Counted from the stretch's first letter, positions 24,632 through 33,742 are shown. The stretch is DNA of 64,000 nt from Metabacillus flavus (GCF_018283675.1 NZ_JAGVRK010000001.1:3100001-3164000); one strand, 5' to 3'. The notes: generated by a model from the letters alone, not told the origin. Translations and numbers: made by a program.

Positions 24632-24818
24632 GGCTCTGTTAAACTTGGTTGTTGATTTCCGTTGCAGGCGATCGCTTTCCGCGGGGCGGGCTGCTTGAGC
24701 CTCCTCGCCGCTTTGCGCCTGCGGGGTCTCACCTGTCCCGCTGCTCTCAGCTCGGGGTCTCGCGCCTTCCACTCCAATCAACAGGTGTTAAAAATCAACA
24801 TTAGACTTTAACAGAGCC
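24632..24818. repeat. Full-length MITE-like element (GC-rich core, 187 bp)
   Basis: Best copy of the family. Ends GGCTCTGTTAAA and TTTAACAGAGCC are perfect inverted repeats, flanked by the 8 bp direct repeat TATAACTA (24624-24631 and 24819-24826). The core (CGGGGCGGGC ... GGTCTCACCTGTCCCGCTGC) is self-complementary around GCCTCCTC-GCGCCTGCG. No ORF. The direct repeats argue for insertion by a transposase acting in trans. Confidence 0.85.
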
Positions 24819-24827
24819 TATAACTAA

Positions 24828-24870
24828 AAAACCTGCCGCGGGACAAGCTGTCCTTCAGCAGGTTTTTTCT
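24828..24870. terminator. Bidirectional terminator between uppP and the AI-2E-type gene
   Basis: AAAAAACCTGC and GCAGGTTTTTT enclose an inner stem GGACA/TGTCC. Confidence 0.8.
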
Positions 24871-24895
24871 TTTTCCTGATACTGTCTCTTCTGCT

Positions 24896-26065
24896 TTACT
24901 CAATCTTATCCTCTTCATACCGCTCTTCTGTTGGGGAGGTGGCATAATAACGGTTGTATCGGCGCTTGTAAAGCTTGAAAAATTGAAATACAAATGTTCT
25001 TAGAATTGCGTATGCTGGTATTCCAAGGATTACCCCTAGTACTCCGAATAGATGTCCAGCCGTTACCAGGACAAAAATAATGGTTATTGGATGCACCCGA
25101 AGGGATTTCCCCATAATCTGAGGAGATATGAGCTTTCCTTCCAGCAACTGAACAACCGTCCAGACAAACGCGAGTTTCAATAGCATAAATGGCGACGTGA
25201 CAATTGCAATAATGATGGCTGGTGTTATGGCAATCACAGGACCCAGGTAGGGGACCACGCTTGTCACGCTGGCGATGGCTGCCAGAACGACTGCATAATC
25301 CATACCTATAATAAGGAAGCCTATGTACAGCATGACTCCGATGCAGAGACTTACTAACAGCTGGCCTTGAATGTAGGCTCTAACCTGCTCATCGATTTCG
25401 CGAAATACTTTTCTAGTACCGCCGCGCATTCTCGGAGGCAGGAGGCGAATAAATGCTTTAGGGAGTTTTTCGCCTTCCTTCAGCAAGTAAAAAAGGATAA
25501 ATGGGGCGGTTACCAAGCCAATGGTTACGCTAGTCAATGCACTGAGTACTTTTGTAAACCCGCTGAGTGTTTCAGAGGCGACGTTAGATGCATTGCTTCC
25601 TACCGAACTGAAGATTCCCGAACTGCGGTCCTTCAGATCTTCATATATAGGGGCTAGATAAGATTGTCCTTCTACATATGATTCAAAGCCGGTTATAAAT
25701 TTATCCCAATATCCCGGAAACGATGTAAACAGACTTTTCGTCTGGTCTACTAGAAACGGAACGACTGACATAATTAATAGCACAAGTAATCCTATGATCA
25801 GGACCAGCAATAAGAAAATGGAGGTCGTCCTGCCGATCCCTGCTCTCATTAATAATCTCATGATCGGCCTGAGCAGGTAGTATGCGACAACGGCCAAAAT
25901 GACCGGGAGTGCGACAGTTCCTATAAAGGCTGTGAGGGGTTTGAAAATAAATGAAACTTTTGTGTACAAGAAAATGTTCAACCCGAGGAGCAATAAAACA
26001 CCTAGCACATATGCGGTTTTTCTGCCCCCCAGAAAATGAATAATCGGATTCTTTCTCTTATCCAA
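24896..26065 (-). CDS. AI-2E family transporter (PerM/YtvI type)
   Basis: 389 aa with eight predicted membrane helices: two near the N-terminus (TAYVLGVLLLLGLNIFLY, LPVILAVVAYYLL), then a pair, a soluble loop, and four more toward the C-terminus. Typical motifs are LRPIMRLLMRAGIGR, PPRMRGGTRKVFREIDEQVR, RAYIQGQLLVSLCIGVMLYI and PYLGPVIAITPAIIIA. Members have been linked to quorum signal export and to sodium-proton exchange; the substrate is unknown here. A basic/acidic hydrophilic tail ends the protein. Monocistronic. Confidence 0.88.
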   Translation of the reverse strand: MDKRKNPIIHFLGGRKTAYVLGVLLLLGLNIFLYTKVSFIFKPLTAFIGTVALPVILAVVAYYLLRPIMRLLMRAGIGRTTSIFLLLVLIIGLLVLLIMSVVPFLVDQTKSLFTSFPGYWDKFITGFESYVEGQSYLAPIYEDLKDRSSGIFSSVGSNASNVASETLSGFTKVLSALTSVTIGLVTAPFILFYLLKEGEKLPKAFIRLLPPRMRGGTRKVFREIDEQVRAYIQGQLLVSLCIGVMLYIGFLIIGMDYAVVLAAIASVTSVVPYLGPVIAITPAIIIAIVTSPFMLLKLAFVWTVVQLLEGKLISPQIMGKSLRVHPITIIFVLVTAGHLFGVLGVILGIPAYAILRTFVFQFFKLYKRRYNRYYATSPTEERYEEDKIE

Positions 26066-26153
26066 GGTCCATAAGCTCCTTCACTGGTTAAAAATTCACA
26101 TAACAAGAGTAATGATTGGTTTTTCCCTATCATTTTGGTTTTTAATCATCCAA

Positions 26154-26633
26154 TCATTGATTGATTTGTTTATTGGCAACATACTTTAGAGCAAGTATTT
26201 CATCTTCAGACAGGTTGTCTTCCGCCATTCTTAGAACTTCCTGCTGCTCTCCAGCGTCCAAACCATCCTTTGCCATGGACTGGATTTTCTGCAGATTGCC
26301 GGGGCCGACCTTCGTCATAACCACCCTGGTCGCATCTTCTTTTGAAGTAAATGGCAGGGAATCAGGGTCAGCATTTGCCCCCTCCTCCAGGAATTTCTTT
26401 ACTTCAGGATTTGCATTCGCCGCTTTCCTAATCCTTTCAAAGCCCCCATTTTTTTCGACTTCTGCATCTAAATAACCTGTAATCTGGTCTGAAGCCATTT
26501 TAGGAAGAAAATAATAGGCAGCCCCTGCAAGAAGAGCGATCACTGCAATCGCAGCTGACAGACGCTTTAACCACTTTGGCCTGCGTTTATTGTTTCTATT
26601 ATTATAGGTTCTGGATTCATAGCGTGAGTTCAT
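26154..26633 (-). CDS. Unrecognised single-pass membrane protein
   Basis: 159 aa. A basic, Arg/Asn-rich start (NSRYESRTYNNRNNKRRPKW) leads into one membrane helix at about 25-45 (LSAAIAVIALLAGAAYYFLP). The remainder is an acidic, helical domain with no known motif, probably outside the cell because the basic side would stay in. Good ribosome site (GGAGG) at the start. I do not recognise the family; similar small hypothetical proteins occur in Bacillus. Monocistronic by position. Confidence 0.7.
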   Translation of the reverse strand: MNSRYESRTYNNRNNKRRPKWLKRLSAAIAVIALLAGAAYYFLPKMASDQITGYLDAEVEKNGGFERIRKAANANPEVKKFLEEGANADPDSLPFTSKEDATRVVMTKVGPGNLQKIQSMAKDGLDAGEQQEVLRMAEDNLSEDEILALKYVANKQINQ

Positions 26634-26749
26634 TCATATGTCCCTCCAATTCGAGTACATGTCATATTAAGGATAATCTAACAAAGCATTTGTGTAAATG
26701 GAAGGAATTTTCCGACAGGTTCGTACAAGCACAACTTGATGATCCAAGC

Positions 26750-26776
26750 AAAAAAGACTGCCATAGGGCAGCCTTT
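26750..26776 (-). terminator. Terminator after the 29-codon small ORF
   Basis: Stem AGGCTGCC/GGCAGTCT with a CTAT loop, then TTTTTT, on the minus strand. No large gene ends here, which supports a short transcript from the region 26.8-26.95 kb. Confidence 0.75.
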
Positions 26777-26823
26777 CCTCGCACTTTTATTCTACTGCTG
26801 AACACAAAACAGATACAGATCCG

Positions 26824-26913
26824 CTATTGGATCGCTGTGCCGGGATCAGCAGTGCAAACGTTAGCACAAAAAAGCAAAACAAAACCTGTTATTCTTCTCA
26901 CTCTCTTCGCCAT
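26824..26913 (-). CDS. Candidate small membrane or secreted peptide, 29 aa
   Basis: The peptide begins MAKRVRRITGFVLLFCANVC and ends in a short polar tail. It has a basic N-terminus and a hydrophobic stretch with two Cys, as in a signal or small membrane peptide. GGAGAGG stands about 10 bp before the ATG. A possible promoter (TTGTAT, 17 bp, CTTTAT) lies upstream and a terminator follows the stop within 50 bp. I do not recognise it; the case rests on the transcription unit around it. The remaining part of the 26634-27080 gap holds nothing else visible. Confidence 0.4.
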   Translation of the reverse strand: MAKRVRRITGFVLLFCANVCTADPGTAIQ

Positions 26914-27038
26914 TAAACCGCTTCCTCTCCTTTAGTAAAATAAAGCGATTACAAATTTGAATATACAATGATTAACAGTCTCTGTTCATGAATACAATGA
27001 TTTATTCTTCTTATTCTGAACATAAGTATTTACTCCTT

Positions 27039-27075
27039 AAAAAAGAAAAAAGCCGTGCGATTGTGCACGGCTTAG
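27039..27075 (-). terminator. Terminator after the OpuF-type operon
   Basis: Stem AAGCCGTGC/GCACGGCTT followed by TTTTTTCTTTTTT on the minus strand. Confidence 0.9.
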
Positions 27076-27080
27076 TACAG

Positions 27081-28601
27081 TTATTTTTTTAGAAGCTTAG
27101 TTTTAAGAAGATAATCCTTCGCTACTTTTTCAGCTGGTTCTCCTTTAACGTTTACGAGATAATTCATGTTTCTCATCTCATCATCCGTAATTTGACCAGC
27201 AAGCTTATTAAGCGGCTCCTCCAGCTCTGGATATTTTTCCAGTGTTTCCTGTTTCAAAAGAGGGGCTCCCTGATAAGGAGGGAACAAACCCTTATCATCT
27301 TCTAGCGTAACGAGTTTATATTGCGCCAGTTCGCTGTCGGTAGAGTACGCATCAATCAGATTGACTTCACCGGATTTAATCGCACTGTAGCGAAGCTTCG
27401 GCTCCATCGTCTTTAATGCCGGGAATTTAATTCCATAGAGTTCTTGAATTCCCTTGTATCCATCCTGCCGGTCTGAAAATTCAAGGGTGAATCCCACTTT
27501 CATGTTTTGCTGAACTTGCTTTAGATCAGAAATGGTTTTTAAATCATACTGCTCTGCTGTATCTTTTGGAACAGCAAGTGTATACGTGTTATTAAATTGC
27601 ATCGGCTCTAAATAGGCCATACTGTATTGGTCCATCATGCCTTTTTTCGCTTGCTCATAGACGGCTTTTTCGTCCCCGCCCTTCGGTTCTTCTTTAAGGA
27701 AAGTGGAGAGCGCTGTGCCTGTAAACTCAGGATAGATATCCACTTCTCCGGACTCAAGAGCATTAAAAAGGAAGGAAGTTTTGCCAAGACTCGGCTGCAG
27801 CTCTACTTCTAAATCCGTGTCCTGCTCAATCAGCAATTTGTACATATTGATAAGGATTTCAGGCTCAGAGCCAAGCTTTCCTGCAATCACGATATCTTTT
27901 TTCCCTGATCCCCAGGCGAGCGGCACAGCAATAATGAGAGCGATGACCAGCGCTGCAATTCCTGCTTTCTTCGCTGAACCTCTTGTAGAAGCTTTTTCTG
28001 CAAGTCTGAGCAATACATCAAAAAAGATAGCAAGCAGGGCAGCGGGAATCGCTCCAAGAATAATCAGCATGTTATCATTCCGGTCTATCCCAAGAAGAAT
28101 CAGCTTTCCGAGTCCTCCTGCACCAATCAATGCAGCAAGAGTGGTCGTTCCGACAATCAATACCATAGCTGTTCGGATTCCAGCCATAATAACGGGCAAT
28201 GCCAGCGGAAGTTCTACTTTGAACAAGCGTTTTCGGTTGTTCATTCCCATTGCTCTTGCTGCTTCAACAAGAGAGGGATCGACTTCTTTTATCCCGGTAT
28301 ACGTATTCCGCAGAATCGGGAGGAGTGCATAAATAACGAGCGCAATAACAACCGGTACAACCCCTATCCCTACCAGCGGAATAAGGAGTCCCAGCAAAGC
28401 TAGAGAAGGAATGGTTTGCAAGACAGCCGTTACTCCGATTACTCCTTCAGCAAGCCTTGCTTTTCTCGTCAATAGAATGCCGAGCGGAATCGTAATAATC
28501 ACAGCAATGATGAGTGCAATAAACGATATTTGAATGTGCTCGAGCAGGGCTGTCCACAGCTGGTCCTGCCGCTCCTGGAAGGTGGTAATGAATGCGTTCA
28601 T
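27081..28601 (-). CDS. opuFB: Osmoprotectant ABC transporter, permease fused to substrate-binding protein (OpuF type)
   Basis: 506 aa. Residues 1-210 are a BPD_transp permease with about six helices and the EAA-type loop VEAARAMGMNNRKRLFKVEL; about 215-235 is a further helix (AALVIALIIAVPLAWGSG). Residues 240-505 are an OpuAC/QAT-type binding domain (IVIAGKLGSEPEILINMYKL, YPEFTGTALS, LIDAYSTDSELAQYKLVTLE). The same fusion is known from OpuF of Bacillus species, which imports glycine betaine and related compounds for osmotic balance. Its start overlaps the stop of the ATPase gene by 4 bp. Confidence 0.88.
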   Translation of the reverse strand: MNAFITTFQERQDQLWTALLEHIQISFIALIIAVIITIPLGILLTRKARLAEGVIGVTAVLQTIPSLALLGLLIPLVGIGVVPVVIALVIYALLPILRNTYTGIKEVDPSLVEAARAMGMNNRKRLFKVELPLALPVIMAGIRTAMVLIVGTTTLAALIGAGGLGKLILLGIDRNDNMLIILGAIPAALLAIFFDVLLRLAEKASTRGSAKKAGIAALVIALIIAVPLAWGSGKKDIVIAGKLGSEPEILINMYKLLIEQDTDLEVELQPSLGKTSFLFNALESGEVDIYPEFTGTALSTFLKEEPKGGDEKAVYEQAKKGMMDQYSMAYLEPMQFNNTYTLAVPKDTAEQYDLKTISDLKQVQQNMKVGFTLEFSDRQDGYKGIQELYGIKFPALKTMEPKLRYSAIKSGEVNLIDAYSTDSELAQYKLVTLEDDKGLFPPYQGAPLLKQETLEKYPELEEPLNKLAGQITDDEMRNMNYLVNVKGEPAEKVAKDYLLKTKLLKK

Positions 28602-29563
28602 TTTACTCCCTCCATTCCGAGCTGTTCAGCCAGGTATTCCATCATACCCTCTGAAGTGATAACGCCCATAATGGCCCCATCTTTTTCGACGGCGAGAGCA
28701 GGTTTGCCTCTTAACCGTTCAATTGCTTCTTGCACAGAAGCATCATGGTTAATCGGCGGGTCAGGAAACTCAGCAGGGACCGTTTTAAATGCATGTGAAA
28801 GCTCGCCGATTTTCGCCTGACGGACCCTGCGCTCAGGAACGGCTCTTGAACCGATAAATTCTTTTACAAAATCGTTTGCCGGATTTTGAATAAGGCCATT
28901 TGGTGTATCGACCTGAATCAGCTCACCATCTTTCATAATAGCGACGCGATCCCCAAGTGCCAAAGCCTCCTGGATATCATGGGTTACAAAAACGATTGTT
29001 TTTTTGATTCTTTTTTGAAGATCTGCTATATCGTTTTGAAGCTTTTCTCTGCTAATTGGATCCAAGGCGCTAAAAGGTTCGTCCATCAAAATAATATCAG
29101 GATCTGCCGCAAAGGCGCGGACGACTCCGATCCTTTGCTGCTGTCCTCCCGATAGCTCGCTTGGTTTCCGGCCTCTATATGTGTCAGGATCAAGCCCAAC
29201 CATTTCAAGAAGTTCATCAACCCGCTTTCTGATTTGATTTGATTTCCACTTTTTCAGCTCAGGTACAACTGCTATATTCTCTTCAATTGTCATATGAGGA
29301 AACAAGGCAATCTGCTGCAATACATAGCCTATATTCCATCTCAGCTCATGAATTTCATAATCCTGAACGTTTTTCTCCTGAATGAAAACACTCCCGTCTG
29401 AAGGATCAATCAGCCGGTTAATCATTTTCATCGTGGTGGTCTTACCGCATCCGCTTGGACCGATAAAAACAAAGAATTCTCCCTTTTTTATTTCCAAATC
29501 CATCGTATGTACTGCCTTTGTGCCATCTGGATAAACCTTTGTCGCCCTTTCAAAACGAATCAT
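28598..29563 (-). CDS. opuFA: Osmoprotectant ABC transporter ATP-binding protein (OpuF type)
   Basis: 321 aa. Walker A GPSGCGKTTTMKMINRL, Q-loop YVLQQIALFPHMTIEEN, signature LSGGQQQRIGVVRA, Walker B ILMDEPFSALDP and the H-loop VTHDIQEAL are all present. The C-terminal part (about 240-310) has CBS-like features (VQEAIERLRGKPALAVEKDG), as in ATPases that sense ionic strength. The ATG at 29563 is close behind AGGTGAG; the 12-codon extension upstream has no site. It is first in the two-gene operon. Confidence 0.9.
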   Translation of the reverse strand: MIRFERATKVYPDGTKAVHTMDLEIKKGEFFVFIGPSGCGKTTTMKMINRLIDPSDGSVFIQEKNVQDYEIHELRWNIGYVLQQIALFPHMTIEENIAVVPELKKWKSNQIRKRVDELLEMVGLDPDTYRGRKPSELSGGQQQRIGVVRAFAADPDIILMDEPFSALDPISREKLQNDIADLQKRIKKTIVFVTHDIQEALALGDRVAIMKDGELIQVDTPNGLIQNPANDFVKEFIGSRAVPERRVRQAKIGELSHAFKTVPAEFPDPPINHDASVQEAIERLRGKPALAVEKDGAIMGVITSEGMMEYLAEQLGMEGVK

Positions 29564-29669
29564 TTTCTCACCTGTTTCTATGAATGATTTCATAAACATC
29601 TTATTTGTTACCCGTTTTCCTGAATCATTAAGCGTTTATTTAAGGTAATAAACACATTGAGGATAACAG

Positions 29670-29705
29670 AAAATAAGGAACCGGCAAAAGGCCGGCTCCT
29701 TATTT
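29670..29705 (-). terminator. Terminator after the thiamine operon
   Basis: Nearly perfect stem AAAATAAGGA..CCGGC/GCCGG..TCCTTATTTT at the end of thiF, overlapping its stop codon. Confidence 0.8.
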
Positions 29706-30730
29706 TAACCAAAGTAGCGGTTATATAATGATCTTGCTTCATCGGTCTTTTTTGTACCGTGAATCAGCACTCTGCCATCCTTAAAAGCGACCAGACGGAA
29801 TGGCCCTTTTGTAAAGGAAAGCAGGAATGGATTGAAAGAGAGGTTTTCCACTTTTCCTGCAAGCCTCTCCGCGATATGATCAAAGCGGATTTCCACCTCT
29901 TCGGGAGGCCTGATTTGGACGGTATTTCTTCCGCAAAGAACGGCCGTCCTCGCGGTGTTTTCATCCTTCAAATATGGATAAACAGGATCAGAACCGCACG
30001 TTTTACAGTTCATTTTCTTCATGTTTTCCACTTTTAATGCTGAATAACTGTTATTCCATACGTCAAATGAATAAAGCTCTGTCCTGACTGCGTGGATGTT
30101 TCCTGACAGAATTTTTAATGCCTGAGCGGTTTGATGAGAAACGGTCATACTGACAGCAGGAGCTATAATCCCTGCCGTATCACACGTTTCGCCTCCCATT
30201 GGCATACTGCCCATCAGACACGCTAAGCAAGGTCCGGTTCCCGGAATAAAGGTGCAGGATAAACCGTAGCTTCCAACACACGCCCCGTATATCCACGGAA
30301 TGCCGTAACGATGGGACAGATCATTGATCATCCATCGTGTTTCGAAATTATCTGTACCATCCATGATTAAATCCACACCGGTTATTATTCTAGCAACGGA
30401 AGCAGGACTTGCATGCATGACGCAGGCTTCTATTTCTGGCAGATGATTGATTTGCTGCAGTCTTCTTTTAGCAGCTTCCGCTTTCGGCAGCTGCTCTTCC
30501 ACATCCTGCTCTGTAAAAAGCTGCTGCCGCTGCAGATTGCTCTCATCTACATAATCCCGGTCCACAAGAATCAGTTTGCCTGTTCCTGCCCGGACAAGAG
30601 TTTCAGCTATTCCGCTTCCCAGTGCACCGCATCCAATTAACAAAACGGTTTTTGAGGAGATTTCTGCCTGTCCATTTTCCCCATTCGGGAAGAAAAGTGT
30701 CTGCCTTGAATACCGGTCACTCAATGACAC
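29705..30730 (-). CDS. thiF: ThiF/MoeB-family adenylyltransferase
   Basis: 341 aa. E1-like fold: [15 protein letters not shown], nucleotide motif [30 protein letters not shown] with the Arg and Gln that meet [18 protein letters not shown], and a CxxC/CxxC zinc site ([13 protein letters not shown] and NCKTCGS). It adenylates the C-terminal Gly of ThiS for sulfur transfer. It overlaps thiG by 14 bp and is the last gene of the thiamine operon. Slightly longer than the E. coli type, as in Bacillus. Confidence 0.92.
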   Translation of the reverse strand: MSLSDRYSRQTLFFPNGENGQAEISSKTVLLIGCGALGSGIAETLVRAGTGKLILVDRDYVDESNLQRQQLFTEQDVEEQLPKAEAAKRRLQQINHLPEIEACVMHASPASVARIITGVDLIMDGTDNFETRWMINDLSHRYGIPWIYGACVGSYGLSCTFIPGTGPCLACLMGSMPMGGETCDTAGIIAPAVSMTVSHQTAQALKILSGNIHAVRTELYSFDVWNNSYSALKVENMKKMNCKTCGSDPVYPYLKDENTARTAVLCGRNTVQIRPPEEVEIRFDHIAERLAGKVENLSFNPFLLSFTKGPFRLVAFKDGRVLIHGTKKTDEARSLYNRYFG

Positions 30731-31487
30731 TCATTCCTTCACTTGGACTGCTTGCAGCTGCATACCGTTTCTTCGGAATTCTGCCCGCTTCCCGTCCAAG
30801 ATGACCCGCCTGAATGGCAAGCTTCATGGCAGCGGCCATTCTAACAGGATCCTTCGCAGCCGACACGGCTGTATTAAGAAGAACTCCATCCGCCCCCATT
30901 TCCATGGCAAGGGCTGCATCTGCCGGACTCCCGATTCCTGCATCAACGATAACCGGAACAGAAGCCTGCTCGATAATAAGACTTAAATTGAGCGGATTGA
31001 CAATTCCCATTCCTGATCCAATTGGTGACGCACCCGGCATAACAGCATGAACGCCCATTTCTTGAAGGCGTTTTGCCAATATGACATCATCCGATATGTA
31101 AGGGAGGACGATAAATCCTTCCTTCAAAAGGATTTCGCATGCTTTAAGCGTTTCAAAAGGATCCGGAAGAAGCGTCTGAAAGTCTCCGATGACTTCCACC
31201 TTAATCATCGTACAAAGGCCGGAAGCTTTAGCGAGCTTCGCAATCCTCACCGCTTCTCCCGCGGTTTTAGCGCCAGCAGTGTTGGGAAGCAGAGAATAAC
31301 GGTTCAAATCCAGCTTCTCCAGCAGGTTAGGCTGGGAGCTTTCAAATATATCCATTCTTCTAACCGCAAATGTTAATATTTCTGTTTCTGATTCTTCAAT
31401 CGCCTTTTTTTGAACATCAAAATTGGGATATTTTCCAGTTCCAAGCAGCAGTCTTGATTGAAATGAAAGGGGTCCTATTTTCAGCAT
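30717..31487 (-). CDS. thiG: Thiazole synthase ThiG
   Basis: 256 aa. Motifs: [57 protein letters not shown] with the Lys that forms the Schiff base, [11 protein letters not shown], and [20 protein letters not shown] with [10 protein letters not shown]. It makes the thiazole ring from deoxyxylulose phosphate, dehydroglycine and ThiS thiocarboxylate. Its start directly follows the thiS stop, and the end overlaps thiF. Confidence 0.95.
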   Translation of the reverse strand: MLKIGPLSFQSRLLLGTGKYPNFDVQKKAIEESETEILTFAVRRMDIFESSQPNLLEKLDLNRYSLLPNTAGAKTAGEAVRIAKLAKASGLCTMIKVEVIGDFQTLLPDPFETLKACEILLKEGFIVLPYISDDVILAKRLQEMGVHAVMPGASPIGSGMGIVNPLNLSLIIEQASVPVIVDAGIGSPADAALAMEMGADGVLLNTAVSAAKDPVRMAAAMKLAIQAGHLGREAGRIPKKRYAAASSPSEGMSVIE

Positions 31488-31488
31488 G

Positions 31489-31692
31489 TTATCCGCCTCC
31501 TACAAATGTAACGATCTCAAAATGATCTTCGTGTGCAACAGCTTCATCCTGATGGGCTTCCTTTTCCAGGATTTGTGCATTTTTTTCGATTACGATTGGT
31601 TTTCCATCAATATTCAAATGCTTGGCCAGTTGGGCAACCGAACGGATCGAATCCGGAATTTCCGTCCAGCTCCCATTAATTTTCACCTTCAT
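31489..31692 (-). CDS. thiS: Sulfur carrier protein ThiS
   Basis: 67 aa, usual length. Ubiquitin-like fold with the essential Gly-Gly end: it finishes [11 protein letters not shown]. The C-terminal Gly becomes a thiocarboxylate through ThiF and delivers sulfur to ThiG. It lies 4 bp after thiO and 1 bp before thiG. Confidence 0.94.
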   Translation of the reverse strand: MKVKINGSWTEIPDSIRSVAQLAKHLNIDGKPIVIEKNAQILEKEAHQDEAVAHEDHFEIVTFVGGG

Positions 31693-31696
31693 TGCA

Positions 31697-32779
31697 TTAC
31701 CTCCCGATGGGTGCTGATTCTTTTGCGACTAAGTCCGCCATGGCCTTTCCGGAAGCAGGGCTTAACAGGATCCCATTGCGGTAATGGCCGGTACAAGCAT
31801 AAAGTCCTTTCAGTTCATCATGTTCTTCGATGTAAGGGGCCCCTTTGGCACTTTGAGGCCGAAGCCCGCTCCATGCTTTTTCAAAGCCGGCTTGCGCAAT
31901 CGCCGGTAAAATCCGCTTTGCTGTATCCATCAAATGCATCATCCCTGAAAGCGAAACATCCTTAGTAAAATCCCGTTCCTTCACTGTAGCCCCGACCAAG
32001 TATCTGCCGCCTCTTTTAGGAACGATATAAAAACCATTTTTATATAAAGGCTTGCTGATCAGTTTTTCTTTACTCAGCACACTGATCATTTCTCCTTTTA
32101 CCGGATACGTTTCACTTGAAGGACTAAAAGGCTTTAAAAATGGAGTGCTCCATGCCCCCGCTGCAATAATTACCTTGCCACACTGGAAGATCTGGCCGTT
32201 CGCTCTCACTCCTGATGCTTTTCCGCTATCCAGCAATACCTCATCAACAGCGGCATGTTCAAATATCTTTGCTCCATTAAGAAGAGCAGAGTGCTCATAC
32301 GCCTTCGCTAATGCTGGTGCGATGACGTGCCCATCCTTAGGGTAATAGGCTCCTCCTAGAACAGAATTTGATAGCAGCGGCTCTTTTTCTTTCATCTCAT
32401 CCTTTGTCATAAGCTGCACAGGCTCTCCTGTTCTTGTCTGCCATGCCGCTGTTTTTTCAAGCTGAGCAAGCTCTTCGTCTGTTTCGGCTATTTTATAAAT
32501 TCCTTTCTCCTCATAGCCAATGTCAATTCCTGAGACATCTCTTAATTCTTCTGCAAGTTCGGGGAACATCTCTCTGCTTTCCCTCGCTAGGTCAAACAGC
32601 GGATCATATTCATCCCATTCTGCCTGTACACCTAGAAGACCCGCTGCAGCACTTGAGCTTTCCTGGCCGGCTTTTCCTTTTTCAAAAATAGCTGCCTTGT
32701 ATCCTTTTTTGGAAAGCTCGTATGCTATAGAACAGCCAATTACGCCGCCTCCAATTATACAGATGTCATATTCCTTCAT
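31697..32779 (-). CDS. thiO: Glycine oxidase ThiO
   Basis: 360 aa. FAD-binding GxGxxG motif in YDICIIGGGVIGCSIAYELS, then GQESSSAAAGLLGVQ, and a C-terminal SGLRPQSAKGAPYIEE and CTGHYRNGILLSPA typical of ThiO. It oxidises glycine to iminoglycine, the thiazole nitrogen donor in aerobic Bacillus. The ATG at 32779 overlaps the tenI stop by 4 bp and has AAGGAGG 7 bp upstream. Confidence 0.94.
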   Translation of the reverse strand: MKEYDICIIGGGVIGCSIAYELSKKGYKAAIFEKGKAGQESSSAAAGLLGVQAEWDEYDPLFDLARESREMFPELAEELRDVSGIDIGYEEKGIYKIAETDEELAQLEKTAAWQTRTGEPVQLMTKDEMKEKEPLLSNSVLGGAYYPKDGHVIAPALAKAYEHSALLNGAKIFEHAAVDEVLLDSGKASGVRANGQIFQCGKVIIAAGAWSTPFLKPFSPSSETYPVKGEMISVLSKEKLISKPLYKNGFYIVPKRGGRYLVGATVKERDFTKDVSLSGMMHLMDTAKRILPAIAQAGFEKAWSGLRPQSAKGAPYIEEHDELKGLYACTGHYRNGILLSPASGKAMADLVAKESAPIGR

Positions 32780-33390
32780 AATCGCGCCTCCTTGCATGCC
32801 GTAATTGCATTCCTATATTCTTCTACTGCACTGATCGGGCTGCTGCTCTCCCAAATTCCGGACATGACTGCGAATCCAGCAATCTTTCCTTCTGACAAAG
32901 TTTGAATATGCATAGGTTTGATCCCTCCAATTACGAGGACATCAATGGAAAGCCTGCATGCCAGTCTCTTTGCTGATTCAATTCCCTTCGGCAGCAGGCC
33001 TTTTTTGCTTCCGGTTTCAAAGAGGTGTCCGAAAAGGACTGAATCTGCTCCTGACTTTTCAGCAATCATAGCTTCTTCGAGCGAATGAATCGATTGACCG
33101 GCATGAATGTCCGGAACTGCCGATTTGACCGCGGAAGGCGAAAGACTTTTATATCCCAGCTGCACCCTTGTCAATCCGACTGCCCAAGCAATATCTGCCC
33201 GGTCATTCATAATCAATTTCTCCGCGGGAATGCCTGACGCTATGAGAGATCGGACACCTTCATAAATATCCATAGCTGTTTTTTCTTTCTCCCTTATGTG
33301 GAGATAATCAATCTTTGAACCTGCGATTTTCATAAATCGGATGATCTCATCGAATCCAAGCTTTCCATTTGTAACGACGTGAAATTCCAT
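32776..33390 (-). CDS. tenI: Thiazole tautomerase TenI
   Basis: 204 aa. Similar in fold to ThiE, with HIREKEKTAMDIYEGV, LIMNDRADIAWAVG, GADSVLFGHLFETGSKKG and a glycine-rich phosphate site VLVIGGIKP. The His and the missing full set of ThiE residues fit TenI, which isomerises the thiazole product. It is the first gene of the operon. The ATG at 33390 has GGAGGG upstream; the ORF extends further but only through the riboswitch terminator. Confidence 0.85.
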   Translation of the reverse strand: MEFHVVTNGKLGFDEIIRFMKIAGSKIDYLHIREKEKTAMDIYEGVRSLIASGIPAEKLIMNDRADIAWAVGLTRVQLGYKSLSPSAVKSAVPDIHAGQSIHSLEEAMIAEKSGADSVLFGHLFETGSKKGLLPKGIESAKRLACRLSIDVLVIGGIKPMHIQTLSEGKIAGFAVMSGIWESSSPISAVEEYRNAITACKEARL

Positions 33391-33419
33391 CTGCTGTTTC
33401 CCTCCAATTTGAGAGCAGC

Positions 33420-33450
33420 AAAAAACCGCCCTCTGTAAGAGAAGCGGCTG
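33420..33450 (-). terminator. Terminator controlled by the proximal TPP riboswitch
   Basis: CCGCTTCTCT pairs (one bulge) with AGAGGGCGG, followed by TTTTTT, between the proximal riboswitch and tenI. Confidence 0.75.
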
Positions 33451-33469
33451 CAATAAAACGCATTTGCAT

Positions 33470-33558
33470 ACCACTTCCCTTCGCCGGCATTATCCGGATC
33501 AGGTATTAAGGGTTAAAGCGAAATCGCTTCTCTCAGCCGCATCGGCACCCCCAGTGAA
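33470..33558 (-). promoter_or_regulatory. TPP riboswitch, proximal copy
   Basis: On the minus strand: CACTGGGGGTGCC, GCGGCTGAGAGA, ACCCTTAATACCTGATCC and GCCGGCGAAGGGAAGTGG in order, the conserved THI-element. It senses thiamine pyrophosphate and controls the terminator before tenI. Confidence 0.95.
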
Positions 33559-33571
33559 GGTTTTTTCCATC

Positions 33572-33603
33572 AAAAAAGCCCATTTCGCGTAAGGAAATGG
33601 GCT
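33572..33603 (-). terminator. Terminator controlled by the distal TPP riboswitch
   Basis: Stem AGCCCATTTC/GAAATGGGCT with loop CTTACGC-like and TTTTTT on the minus strand, between the two riboswitches. Confidence 0.9.
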
Positions 33604-33624
33604 GAACATACATATATGAACAGT

Positions 33625-33717
33625 GCCGCTTCCCTACGCTAGTACGAACTAGATCAGGTTAAAGGGTCAAAAACTCATGTGTTTTCCTCTCAGCCGGACT
33701 ACCGGCTCCCCTAGCAA
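33625..33717 (-). promoter_or_regulatory. TPP riboswitch, distal copy
   Basis: On the minus strand: TAGGGGAGCCGG, CCGGCTGAGAGG, GACCCTTTAACCTGATCTAG and CGTAGGGAAGCGGC. A second complete THI-element upstream of the first, with its own terminator. Confidence 0.93.
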
Positions 33718-33742
33718 ACTTAAATATTGGTAATATTCTATT

